Shown piece by piece: positions 9,503 to 17,967 of a DNA stretch of 64,000 nt. Location of the stretch: assembly GCA_021820965.1 (NCBI GenBank), contig JAKACZ010000024.1, positions 1 to 64,000 of the forward strand, in the 5' to 3' direction. The position numbers were made by a program, and so were the translations under genes. Under the pieces are notes generated by a model. That model ran no database searches, had not been told where the DNA came from, and saw nothing but the letters and a program-made list of their open reading frames with translations. Origin of the DNA: Bacillota bacterium (GTDB taxonomy: Bacteria > Bacillota > Sulfobacillia > Sulfobacillales > Sulfobacillaceae). Position 1 is the first letter of the stretch, and the number at the start of each line of letters is the position of its first letter.

Positions 9503-10250
9503 TCAGGTAAAGGTGGCATAGAGATGCTGCAGCACCCGTCCCCACGGATTACGACGCATGTATCGTAGTCGCACTCGGCGCGCATGGCGGATCAGCTGCG
9601 CAGCGCACGTGATGAGGTTATGGATCACCGTTCGGAGCCGGCGCCGGGTGGCCTTGCGGCGCAAGGGCACGGCGGGGTCATCCAGCGTCGCCTGGCCGAT
9701 AATGCGGAGCACAGTGAACATCAGGCAGACCAGCTGCAAGATGAGTTGGTTGGTGGCAAACTTGCCGGAGGGTAGGCGCTCCAAATCCAGATCGGTCTTG
9801 TACTCGCTGTGGTATTGTTCCAACGTCCCGTGCTCCGGATACCACGGGAGCACCGCCTCCGCCGGGACCTCCAGCGAGGTCCAATAGGTGGTGACCTCCA
9901 CCTCCGGGATCAGGAGAATTTGTCCCTCCGCTGTGATGGTGCGTTCCACGACCTGGTACACGACCCGTTCCGACTCGTGCCCGGCTTTGGGCGTCCGCCA
10001 GGTGGTACCCCGGTAGATGGTCTTGCCCTCGCGCGGGTGTTCGGCTGTTCCTTCGGATTTGGCTAACTCTAACCAGCCGGCGGGCGATTCCTGGCGCAGA
10101 TTGCGCTTGATGAGGAAGTCCGCGTGCTCCGCACGCACACGATCAATATTCTCCGCCGCGTCGTTGCCGGAATCCAGCCGCACCAGGAGCTGGGCCTCCG
10201 GCAGAATGGCGTGGGCCCGCTCGAGGCAGGTGGTCAAGAACTCCGGCTAA
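9503..10250 (-). pseudogene. IS1380-family transposase, C-terminal part
   Basis: The minus-strand frame of about 248 residues starts without a proper N-terminus at about 10250 (PEFLTTCLERAHAIL) and contains LLVRLDSGNDAAENI, the aspartate block of IS1380 DDE transposases. EQYHSEYKTDLDLERLPSGK follows, the glutamate region. The first half, with the leading catalytic aspartate, is missing. A short in-frame ATG at 10237 would give a 244-residue product that could not transpose by itself. Confidence 0.8.
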
Positions 10251-10262
10251 AACATCTGTTGG

Positions 10263-10411
10263 CGCTAATGCTAAATGTCATCGGTTTGACTAAAATGGCC
10301 GCCATTTTAGTTCTGATAGTTTGACTCACGACATTGGCATGGTTTCAGCCAAGAAATCGATGGGGAAATTTGTTGGGATCGATTGAAAGCGTTAGGCGTA
10401 AAATGTCATCG
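10263..10411. repeat. Imperfect direct repeats and a palindrome before the repeat-protein gene
   Basis: A ~21-base motif at 10263-10283 (ending in AAATGTCATCG) recurs at 10390-10411 with the same ending. Between them lies an almost perfect palindrome at 10289-10311: ACTAAAATGGC, one base, GCCATTTTAGT. They sit just upstream of the gene at 10434. They could be a control region or the scars of an inserted element. Confidence 0.5.
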
Positions 10412-10433
10412 AACCTAACCGGGGGGATGTCGC

Positions 10434-11498
10434 GTGACTTACACCGATGCGAGAAAGGAATCAGCCTGTCGTTCGACCAGTCCTAAACGCCTTTGGGAAT
10501 TGGCGCACGATGCCAGACCGGAAATCCGTCAGCGAGTCGCAGCAAACCCATCGACACCGGCGCATGCCTTAGCAGATCTCGCGCGTGATTCTGATCGTAT
10601 GGTGCGGTTAATGGTGGCCGACAATGCTGAAACGCCGGCCCACATTCTGAGATCCTTGGCCGAGGATGCCGACGGGTATGTCCGCGAAATGGTGGCCGCC
10701 AACTCGCGCACCCCCGTGGAAGTATTGGCCAGGTTGGCCCACGATTCGTTTTGGGTGGCCCGCCGCAATGTGGCGTGGAATCCACAAACGAGCCCGGAGC
10801 TTCTCGTGATGCTGGCACACGATCAGCATGGTCAGGTCCGCCAGCAGGCGCTGATCAACGTGCACATGCCAGCGACCGAGCTCAGCACATATGCGCATGC
10901 CAAGAGCGGGCGCGTTCGATGCCACGTTGCACTGAACCCCAACATGCCTTTAGACGCTCTCTGGGCGCTTTCACAAGACCCCGACCCCCGGGTGCGAGCG
11001 TCGGTGGCGCAAAATGCCCGTGCTACGGAAGAGATTCTGCACTTGTTGTCCTGTGACCGGGTCGTGCAGGTTCGGGAGCGCGTGGCAGAGCATCCGAAAA
11101 CGCCCGGTGAGGTGTTAGAGACCCTGCAACAAGATGCCGAACAGTCCGTGCGAGAAGCCACGAAATGGGAGGCGAGCCATTTGGTCGATGAGGAGGCGGT
11201 GCTCGTGGACCATACCCGGTTCGATTGGCCGCTTGAGCCACGCGACAACGCGTCGTACGTCCATCGTTTGCTACGGCGCAGGCGGACTTCCTCTTCGGCC
11301 TGCGCCTCTTCTGCGACCAAGGCGGCCATGTGCTTTAAAAGGTTGTCGCGTAAAAATCCTGTTCCACCACCACGAGGGTGTGGACCGAGAAGTTTTCGAC
11401 TTCAAACTTGTTCTTCAGGTCATCACAGTGCGTTTCCAGGCCCCAGCGCCGAAAATACAGGGAGGGCGCCTCGGCATACGGGAGCTCCGCCGGTGTAA
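10434..11498 (+). CDS. HEAT/LRV-like tandem repeat protein with chimeric C-terminus
   Basis: About nine tandem repeats of 26 residues cover residues 15-250, following the pattern TP-x-x-x-L-x-x-LA-x-D-x-x-x-x-VR-x-x-VA-x-N. Such alpha-helical leucine-rich-repeat-variant or HEAT-like solenoids usually bind proteins. The GTG start follows GGGGGGAT. After about position 11335 the frame runs antisense through an IS4 remnant, so the last ~55 residues are not native and the original 3' end was lost. There is no signal peptide or catalytic domain. Function unknown; possibly a pseudogene. Confidence 0.6.
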   Translation: MTYTDARKESACRSTSPKRLWELAHDARPEIRQRVAANPSTPAHALADLARDSDRMVRLMVADNAETPAHILRSLAEDADGYVREMVAANSRTPVEVLARLAHDSFWVARRNVAWNPQTSPELLVMLAHDQHGQVRQQALINVHMPATELSTYAHAKSGRVRCHVALNPNMPLDALWALSQDPDPRVRASVAQNARATEEILHLLSCDRVVQVRERVAEHPKTPGEVLETLQQDAEQSVREATKWEASHLVDEEAVLVDHTRFDWPLEPRDNASYVHRLLRRRRTSSSACASSATKAAMCFKRLSRKNPVPPPRGCGPRSFRLQTCSSGHHSAFPGPSAENTGRAPRHTGAPPV

Positions 11499-12060
11499 AG
11501 TCGGTGATGAGCGTTTCGACTTCCCCTGTTGGCAGAGTTATCGTCAGAACCAGGAGTGTGATCTCCGTGCCGACCGGCACGGGCGGGCGTTCCTTGCTCC
11601 TTCAGATGACGCGCGCGGTCTTGGTGATCGGAACAGTGACAACGGCATCGGGCTCGGTCACGGCATCAATCTCAGTATAAAACCCCTACGCGACGCGCAT
11701 CACAAAGCGGAGGTGATGGGCTTTCAGCCACAGAATGAGGTCCGCGGACGGATAGCCGCGATCAAAGAGCACCAAATTGGGGATGTCAGGTGACGTCAGT
11801 TTAAGGCGCGGTCAACTGATCTTTGGCCATGTTCCGCTCGGCGCGATCGTACCGGTTGAGGATGGTGGATGACCAATCTGTTGAGGATATCATACAGGGC
11901 CGACGGGCGGGCACGCGCAAGCGTGCCGTGTTCGGTTTGATTTTCCGACGCCCCATACTTCTCCCACAGCCGGCATGTTCGGGAGTTTTATGACGCTCCA
12001 TCCATCGCGAGTCAGCGAAATCCCAGGTACTGTACTGCGCGCACTTACCATCTGATAAAC
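11335..12060 (-). pseudogene. IS4-family transposase remnant
   Basis: On the minus strand: EKYGASENQTEHGTLARA, then after a frame change SPDIPNLVLFDRGYPSADLI, a DDE aspartate block. Later in the same frame, past in-frame TAG and TGA codons, come LYFRRWGLETHCDDLKNKFE (the Y-R-E signature of IS4, with E in ETHCDDLK) and ENFSVHTLVVVEQDFYATTF. Both ends are cut. The element displaced the 3' end of the repeat-protein gene. Confidence 0.8.
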
Positions 12061-12261
12061 ACCTGATCACCACAGCCGTCTTATCACCTGCGTGGGACCG
12101 CGGTTACCCATCAGAATGGTCTGCTCGCAAGCCGAATCGAGCCGTCAACGCTCCGCAGATCCCTGTGGACGGTCGTGACCTAGGTGTGCGGCCCGCTAAG
12201 CACGGCACTGGTCATGGCACACCTGGATACAGTCACATCTGGTGCTGGGCAGCGACACTAT

Positions 12262-14130
12262 TCATACCTTCGCCGGCTCGGGCGGCGACTCGGGTTTGGA
12301 CGGATCCGGCAGGTGCATCGGCACCATGCCAATCACCACATCCGTGCGTCTGCGGAGGGCATGAGCGATAGCCTCTCCAATCCGGTTGTGCAGGAGACTG
12401 GCTCCCGCACTGTCGGGGACAACTTCCGGCACCAACACCAGCACTCGCTGATTGGCACGCCGCTCTATCGTGTTGATAAACCGGAGCAAAGGACGCACCA
12501 CCGAATGATACTGAGACCGCAACACCACCAACCGCACCGGGGGATCCCAAGCCCGCCATGCTTCCTGAAAGGCTTTGTCCCGGCGCGCTTCATCCGAATG
12601 GTTCTCATCAAAGAGCACCACTACGGCAATCACCTCGTCACTGAGAGACAAGGCGTGGTTTAATGCACGCCGAGTGAGTTCGGTCAGGGTCGGCGACACG
12701 GGAACAATCACCACAGGTTTTGGCAGAGGCTTAAGGGGCGGGGGAACCACGCCTACACGCAGTTGGCGGCCCGCCCGATCATAGTACTTCCGGACTCGCC
12801 TGAACAGGATAATCAACAGTGGCACGGTGACTACCACAACCCACGCGCCTTGGGAAAATTTGGTGACCACAAACAATGCGGTCGCCAGGCCGGTAGCCAC
12901 CGTCCCTAAAAGGTTTAATGCGGCCCGAATTTTCCAACCGGGCGGCCGGGTCTGGCGCCAATGCACTACCATTCCCAGTTGCGAAAGGGTAAATCCCGTA
13001 AACACGCCGATGGCAAACATGGGGATTAATGCTTGAGTGTTGCCGTTCACCGCAATTAACAATATGGCGGATGCAATCGCCAGCACCCAAACGCCTCGCT
13101 CAAACACCAACCGGTCGCCCCGAATGGCGAAGGATTGGGGAAGAAAATGATCGCGCGCCAATAAGCTGGCCAGGACCGGAAGACCTCCAAACGATGTGTT
13201 GGCGGCAAGGCCCAACACCGTAGTGATAGCCAGCGATACCACAAAAAACGCCCAGCTTCTGCCCACACTACCAGCCATTACCTTGCTAAGCAGCGTCATA
13301 TTCCCGCCCGGCAGCACCTGAAACCGCGTCGTCAGCAGGGCGATTCCCAACAACATGACTCCCAATAATCCACCCAAGAGCCACTCCGTTCGTTTGGCCC
13401 GGACCTGCCGGGGCGCCCGAAAGAGGGGAACACCGTTAGCAATGGCCTCTACTCCGGTCAGCGCGGTACAGCCCGCCGCGAACGCCTTCATCAAAAAGAA
13501 CGCGCTTACATGCGGCGCGCGTGCGGAAACCGCCCCGTGCGTCACCGAGGTTCCCCCGACGGGGTGAATGAATCCCCAAGCGAGTACGGCGAGGAGACCG
13601 ACGATAAAAACCATCGTGGGCAAAAGGAAAGCGCGGGCGCTTTCCCCGACCCCCCGTAAGTTAAGCAGTGTGACAATGGCCAGCAAGGCCAGACACAAAG
13701 CTAACGTCCAGGGAAGCAGCACGGGGAACGCCGAGGTCAGGGCCCCAATGCCCGCGGCAATGGAAATGGACACGGTCAGCACATAGTCCACAATGAGTGC
13801 CGCGGCGGCCAAGTGGCTGGCGCCAATTCCCAAATTAGCCTTGGAAACCGCGTATGCCCCGCCGCCCTTGGGGTACGCATCAATCACTTGGCTGTACGAT
13901 AAGACCAGAATCGCCAACAGGCCGATAATCGCCAAGCTGATGGGCAAGAGGTAGTGAATGGCGGCCGCTCCCGCAGTCACCAGCACCAGCGCAATCGCCT
14001 CGGGTCCATACGCTACGGACGTCAAAGCATCCAACGACAGCGCTGCTAGCCCCTCCGAGGTGCCAATTTCCTCCGATTCCGCCTCGCTCGTCTTGAGCGG
14101 GCGCCCGATTAGGAAGTGCCATACGTCCAT
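12262..14130 (-). CDS. KimA-like APC-superfamily permease (potassium or amino acid uptake)
   Basis: 622-residue membrane protein with twelve hydrophobic segments in residues ~30-460 and a cytoplasmic C-terminal domain of ~150 residues. The N-terminus with TSEGLAALSLDALTSVAYG closely follows the pattern of KimA/YdaO of Bacillus subtilis, a high-affinity potassium importer. In that protein the C-terminal USP-like domain binds cyclic di-AMP. Here the tail shows PVVIVPVSPTLTELTRRALN and VIAVVVLFDENHSDEARRD, consistent with a USP-like fold. The potassium role is by analogy only, and amino acid transport is the alternative. I could not make out a ydaO-type riboswitch upstream. Confidence 0.75.
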   Translation of the reverse strand: MDVWHFLIGRPLKTSEAESEEIGTSEGLAALSLDALTSVAYGPEAIALVLVTAGAAAIHYLLPISLAIIGLLAILVLSYSQVIDAYPKGGGAYAVSKANLGIGASHLAAAALIVDYVLTVSISIAAGIGALTSAFPVLLPWTLALCLALLAIVTLLNLRGVGESARAFLLPTMVFIVGLLAVLAWGFIHPVGGTSVTHGAVSARAPHVSAFFLMKAFAAGCTALTGVEAIANGVPLFRAPRQVRAKRTEWLLGGLLGVMLLGIALLTTRFQVLPGGNMTLLSKVMAGSVGRSWAFFVVSLAITTVLGLAANTSFGGLPVLASLLARDHFLPQSFAIRGDRLVFERGVWVLAIASAILLIAVNGNTQALIPMFAIGVFTGFTLSQLGMVVHWRQTRPPGWKIRAALNLLGTVATGLATALFVVTKFSQGAWVVVVTVPLLIILFRRVRKYYDRAGRQLRVGVVPPPLKPLPKPVVIVPVSPTLTELTRRALNHALSLSDEVIAVVVLFDENHSDEARRDKAFQEAWRAWDPPVRLVVLRSQYHSVVRPLLRFINTIERRANQRVLVLVPEVVPDSAGASLLHNRIGEAIAHALRRRTDVVIGMVPMHLPDPSKPESPPEPAKV

Positions 14131-14661
14131 GCGGGTAGTGTACCACGGGTTTTCCAGTTGTGTCGCTTTAGCACGCGCGCATGGCCAAACGCGGTGATAG
14201 CTCGCTACCCAAGGTCTGGCATCGCATCTAACGCCAGGCAGGCCGACCGCGACCTCGGCCGTTCTGCCGGTCCATCGTTGTGTTTCTGATGAACTCTCCC
14301 GCCACTAAATCCTAACGGATTGAGGTGGGGGTTTCCGAGGTCACCCTCAGAAGTTCCTGGTTGTGCGACCGCTACGCCGAGCCGTTAGGTCTCATGCGTC
14401 TTCCACTGGATCTCCCCAGGCATCGACGACCCTTGCGAAGTCCCCCGAAGTGGGGGGAAGTCCCAGACGGGAGATTCGGACCGCTCCAGCCCTACGTCCT
14501 TATTACAAGACAAACATCTCTAGCCCTGCGGGCTAGCCCGTGACCGAAGGAAATCCCCGTGGGACTTGACCCCCTCTTGGCTGTCGCCGAAGAGGGGACT
14601 GCGCGAGTATTGTGTTCAAGTTTCGCGGCTCTCGGTACAATAGGAAAAAAGGGGTGGACCG
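14131..14661. other. Intergenic region with insertion-sequence-like end
   Basis: About 530 bases without a gene. It contains the hairpin described at 14298-14330 and further small stems (for example around 14440-14460 and 14520-14540) that look like the non-coding end of an IS200/IS605-type element. A possible promoter for the next operon is TACAAT at 14636-14641. Confidence 0.4.
14298..14330 (-). repeat. IS200/IS605-like terminal hairpin
   Basis: Read on the minus strand it is CCCACCTCAATCC, loop GTTA, then GGATTTAGTGGCGGG. Long imperfect hairpins of this form close the right ends of IS200/IS605-type elements, just after tnpB. No tnpB frame is left next to it. Confidence 0.45.
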
Positions 14662-15375
14662 ATGGGTGGCCAGACGGCAGGGCAAAATCCCTTGTCTCCG
14701 AGAGACCAACGCATGCTGAGAGACATCTTGCGCGTCTTGGTGCGACCGGTCGAACTGTGGGCGTTTCTCGATGACGAAGAGAACAGCGCCGACCTGGCTG
14801 CGGTTCTGTTGCAGTTAGATAGGCTGGCGCGTGACCGCTTAACGGTGCACATCGCCGACGGCGAGACGGCCTCTGGACTGTTATTAGCATTGGGCATTGG
14901 GAAAAAGCCAACCTTGCGCATTGTCGGGCCCGGCGGGGAATTTGCGCCGGTGGAAATCGTGGGGGCGCCGCGCGGGTATCAGTTTGGCGCGTTAATTCAT
15001 CTCTTGGCAGCCATCAGTGGTGGACGCACGGGGCTTCCCTACGCGGCTAGGCGCATGGCGAAGAACGTCAAGCATGACATATTGCTTGAGGTTGGCGTGG
15101 CACCCACTTGCCCGCATTCCCCCCAGGTTGTCCGAATCGCCCAAGATTTTGCCCTGACAAATCCTGCGAGAATTTTCGCCCGCTCCGTTGACTTGGTGCA
15201 GATGACGGCCGGCGCCGGTGCCTTGACGGACGCTGTTCCGGTGTTGACGGTATATGTCGATGGCAAGGTCATGGCGTCCCACGTGGGAACGCTTTCCGTA
15301 GAGAGAATGAGCCGGCTGATTCAATACAGTTTCAAAGGGGGATCGCGACATGCCGGAGGTCTTCAGCACCATTGA
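14662..15375 (+). CDS. Thioredoxin-fold protein, AhpF N-terminus/PDO-like
   Basis: 237 residues that read as two glutaredoxin-like halves, as in the N-terminal domain of AhpF or the protein disulfide oxidoreductases of thermophiles. The first half has no cysteines. The second has VAPTCPHSPQVVRIAQDF, where the active site is CPHS rather than CPxC, so only the attacking cysteine remains. A monothiol role or loss of redox function is possible. ATG at 14662 follows GGGGTGG. The end overlaps the start of panC by 26 bases. Confidence 0.65.
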   Translation: MGGQTAGQNPLSPRDQRMLRDILRVLVRPVELWAFLDDEENSADLAAVLLQLDRLARDRLTVHIADGETASGLLLALGIGKKPTLRIVGPGGEFAPVEIVGAPRGYQFGALIHLLAAISGGRTGLPYAARRMAKNVKHDILLEVGVAPTCPHSPQVVRIAQDFALTNPARIFARSVDLVQMTAGAGALTDAVPVLTVYVDGKVMASHVGTLSVERMSRLIQYSFKGGSRHAGGLQHH

Positions 15376-16243
15376 GGCGATGCGCCAATGGGCAGCGTGC
15401 GTGCGCCGCCAAGGTGAGAGGTTGGCGTTGGTCCCCACCATGGGTGCCCTGCATCAAGGGCATCTGGCGCTGGTGGCCGAGGCGCGGCGGCGCGCGTCCC
15501 GTGTGGTGGTCTCTATTTTTGTCAATCCCCTGCAATTTGGCCCCGCGGAGGATTTATCACGCTATCCGAGAACTTTGGCGGACGACCTAGATAAACTGCA
15601 GCAGTTTGGTGTCGAGGGGGTGTTCCATCCCACGGTGAAAGAAATGTATCCGGATGGGCCCCAGCCAACACGCGTGATTGTTCCGGCGATGTCGGCGGTG
15701 CTCTGTGGCCGAACTCGGCCCACGCACTTTGAGGGTGTCGCCACCGTGGTCACCAAACTTCTTCATATTGTGTCACCCGATCTGGCGGTTTTTGGGGAGA
15801 AAGATTGGCAGCAGCTTGCCATCATCCGGCGGATGGTGGCGGATTTAAGCTTTCCCGTGGAGATTTTGGGAGTTCCTATCGTTCGCGATGAGGGAGGGCT
15901 GGCGTTGTCGTCGCGAAACCGGTATCTCGCCGCAGACGAGGTAGAACAGGCTCACTCGCTGTATCGTTCCCTGGTCTATGCACGCCGGCTCTATGAAGCT
16001 GGCGAGCGCCATAAGTGGCGGTTGTTGGACGCGGCGACACAGATCCTCGAACAAGCCGGGCTGAGCCCGGAATATGTGGAACTGGTTCATCCTGAGAGCT
16101 TAAAATCCAGCCCCGACATATTGGATGGTCCAGCGGTGCTGGCACTGGCCGTCTATGTGGGCCGCGCCCGCTTGATTGATAATATCAAGCTGGGAAATAC
16201 CTCGGCACTTAGTGCATATACTGCCCTGAACGAGGGGGGATGA
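15350..16243 (+). CDS. panC: Pantothenate synthetase
   Basis: Joins pantoate and beta-alanine with ATP to give pantothenate, the precursor of coenzyme A. The nucleotidyltransferase signature TMGALHQGHLALV (HxGH-like) is near residue 28, FVNPLQFGPAEDLSRYPR near 63, GEKDWQQLAIIRRMV near 148 and the KMSKS-like ALSSRNRYL near 185. 297 residues is slightly longer than usual. The ATG overlaps the preceding thioredoxin-fold gene and its stop overlaps the ATG of spmA as ATGA, so the three are co-transcribed. panB and panD are not in the window. Confidence 0.95.
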   Translation: MPEVFSTIEAMRQWAACVRRQGERLALVPTMGALHQGHLALVAEARRRASRVVVSIFVNPLQFGPAEDLSRYPRTLADDLDKLQQFGVEGVFHPTVKEMYPDGPQPTRVIVPAMSAVLCGRTRPTHFEGVATVVTKLLHIVSPDLAVFGEKDWQQLAIIRRMVADLSFPVEILGVPIVRDEGGLALSSRNRYLAADEVEQAHSLYRSLVYARRLYEAGERHKWRLLDAATQILEQAGLSPEYVELVHPESLKSSPDILDGPAVLALAVYVGRARLIDNIKLGNTSALSAYTALNEGG

Positions 16244-16836
16244 CGGTGGTTAACGCCGTGTGGCTCGTGCTTATTGTGGGTGGCATTATCGTGTCCGGCC
16301 TGCATCATAACATGCTCCCTGTCACCGAGGGGATTGTGACAGGAACCGAAAAGGCGGTGGAGGTGGCCTTCGGCTTTATCGGCATGATGGCACTTTGGCT
16401 GGGAATAGCGCGGATTGCCGAAGAATCGGGACTGATGCAGGCTTTTTCACGGCTGCTGTCACCGATTGTGTCGCGCCTCTTTCCCGGCATCCCGGCCAAT
16501 CATCCCGCCCTGGGCAGTATGGTGATGAACATGGTGGCCAATATTTTAGGGATGGGCAGCGCGGCGACACCGTTTGGCCTCAAGGCCATGGAAGAACTGC
16601 AAGAGCTAAACGACACAAAAGACCGAGCGTCGGCCAACATGATTACCTTCATTGCTCTCAACACGGCCTCTTTAAGCTTAGTACCCGCAGCCGTCGTGGC
16701 GCTTCGTGTAGCGGCAGGCTCTAAGAATGCCACGGTCATTGTGGGTCCGACCATTGTCGCCACCGCCTTTGCAATGGTGGTGGCCATCGTGGCGGATCGG
16801 ATCTTTCGCCGGGTGAGCCGCGACGATCAGAACTAA
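16240..16836 (+). CDS. spmA: Spore maturation protein A
   Basis: Membrane protein of the nucleoside recognition (Gate) family needed for normal dehydration of the spore core in bacilli. 198 residues with five or six hydrophobic segments, including FGFIGMMALWLGIARIAEES and MVMNMVANILGMGSAATPFG, both hallmark SpmA motifs. Its ATG overlaps the panC stop. Its own stop overlaps the stop of spmB, which is encoded on the other strand. That is unusual, because spmA and spmB normally follow one another on the same strand. Confidence 0.92.
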   Translation: MTVVNAVWLVLIVGGIIVSGLHHNMLPVTEGIVTGTEKAVEVAFGFIGMMALWLGIARIAEESGLMQAFSRLLSPIVSRLFPGIPANHPALGSMVMNMVANILGMGSAATPFGLKAMEELQELNDTKDRASANMITFIALNTASLSLVPAAVVALRVAAGSKNATVIVGPTIVATAFAMVVAIVADRIFRRVSRDDQN

Positions 16837-17369
16837 TGGTACATCCAATGGGAGAGAGCGACCGAGGCGACAAAGCCGGCTAAATCGCCAATCAGCGCGA
16901 CAGTCAAGGCATAGCGCGTTCGGCGCACGGCGATCGAACCGAAATAGAGGGTGATGACATAAAAGGTGGTATCGGTGCTTCCTTGTATCGTAGAGGCCAG
17001 GTTTCCCACAAATGAATCTGGGCCGAAGTGCTGCAACAGTCCGGTGGTGATGCCCAGGGCGGCCCCGCCCGAGAGCGGACGAACCAGCATCAAGGGAACG
17101 ACGGCCGCCGGAACGCCGACGTAGCTTAAGGGTTTAGCCAAGAAGCGAATCACGGTGTCGAGCGCTCCCGATACTTCGAAAATATTCAGCGCCACCAAAA
17201 TCCCGACAAGAAACGGGATCATGCGGACTGCCATTTGAAAGCCTTCCTGCGCTCCTTCGACGAAGACGTCGTAGATCTTGACCCCGCGAAGCCACCCGTA
17301 CAGGGGGATGAAGGCAACCAACAGCGGAATCGCCCATAGTGAGACAACGTCCAATAAATGGGTCAGCAT
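16833..17369 (-). CDS. spmB: Spore maturation protein B
   Basis: Second Gate-domain membrane protein of the spore maturation pair; 178 residues from the ATG at 17369, which follows GGAGGGA. Diagnostic segments are WAIPLLVAFIPLYGWLRGVK, AVRMIPFLVGILVALNIF, MLVRPLSGGAALGI and STDTTFYVITLYFGSI. It lies convergent to spmA, with the two stop codons overlapping within 16833-16836. The frame is open upstream to 17432 without a better start. Confidence 0.92.
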   Translation of the reverse strand: MLTHLLDVVSLWAIPLLVAFIPLYGWLRGVKIYDVFVEGAQEGFQMAVRMIPFLVGILVALNIFEVSGALDTVIRFLAKPLSYVGVPAAVVPLMLVRPLSGGAALGITTGLLQHFGPDSFVGNLASTIQGSTDTTFYVITLYFGSIAVRRTRYALTVALIGDLAGFVASVALSHWMYH

Positions 17370-17505
17370 GAGTCTCCCTCCGGACACTGCCAGCCTTAGC
17401 AGCACCTGGTATACTAGTCGCACGCCGGTCACAGGATAACCGGTAGGTCCAGGCCTGTCTCAACATATGTGCCGGCGCTAAGTTTGATGAATCGGGGGTG
17501 AAGCG

Positions 17506-17967
17506 GTGGCAGTTTCAGATCGGCTGAGAGAGTTGGGCATTATTCTTCCCCAGCCGCCGTCGGCGGTTGCGGCTTATGTTCCCGCGGTGCTGACCGGCTC
17601 CTGGTGTTACACTGCGGGCCAATTGCCGTTAAAGGATGGTGTCCTCCTGGCCCGCGGGCGGGTGGGCGCCGAGGTTTCGGAGGAAGACGGATACCAGGCG
17701 GCCCGGCAGTGCGCCTTAAACGCTATTAGTGCGGCCGCGGCGCAGGCTGGCGGTGTTGACCGGATTAAACGCGTCATCAAGGTAGTCGGGTTTGTCCAAA
17801 GCCGTGACGATTTTCACGGGCAGCCCAAGGTGGTCAACGGGGCCTCGGAGTTATTCGAACACGTGTTTGGCGAGGCTGGGCGGCACGCGCGCTCGGCGGT
17901 TGGTACCAATGCGCTGCCTCTCGATGCGGCGGTTGAAATCGAAGTGATTTTTGAGGTTGGGGACTAA
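17506..17967 (+). CDS. RidA/YjgF-YER057c-UK114 family protein
   Basis: 153-residue member of the RidA superfamily, small trimeric proteins; archetypal members deaminate reactive enamine/imine intermediates. The longer subgroup with an N-terminal helical stretch is seen here: [20 protein letters not shown], then [32 protein letters not shown] near the end carries the conserved ligand-binding region, although the usual catalytic arginine context is different, so enamine deaminase activity is unsure. GTG start. rluB begins directly after its stop. Confidence 0.85.
   Translation: MAVSDRLRELGIILPQPPSAVAAYVPAVLTGSWCYTAGQLPLKDGVLLARGRVGAEVSEEDGYQAARQCALNAISAAAAQAGGVDRIKRVIKVVGFVQSRDDFHGQPKVVNGASELFEHVFGEAGRHARSAVGTNALPLDAAVEIEVIFEVGD

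Noticed and set aside
11134-11793. 219-residue + frame
   Set aside because: It crosses the repeat-protein gene and runs antisense to the IS4 transposase remnant.
14492-14911. Minus-strand frame possibly the tail of tnpB
   Set aside because: Translation lacks the CxxC zinc finger and RuvC motifs and is antisense to the start of the thioredoxin-fold gene.
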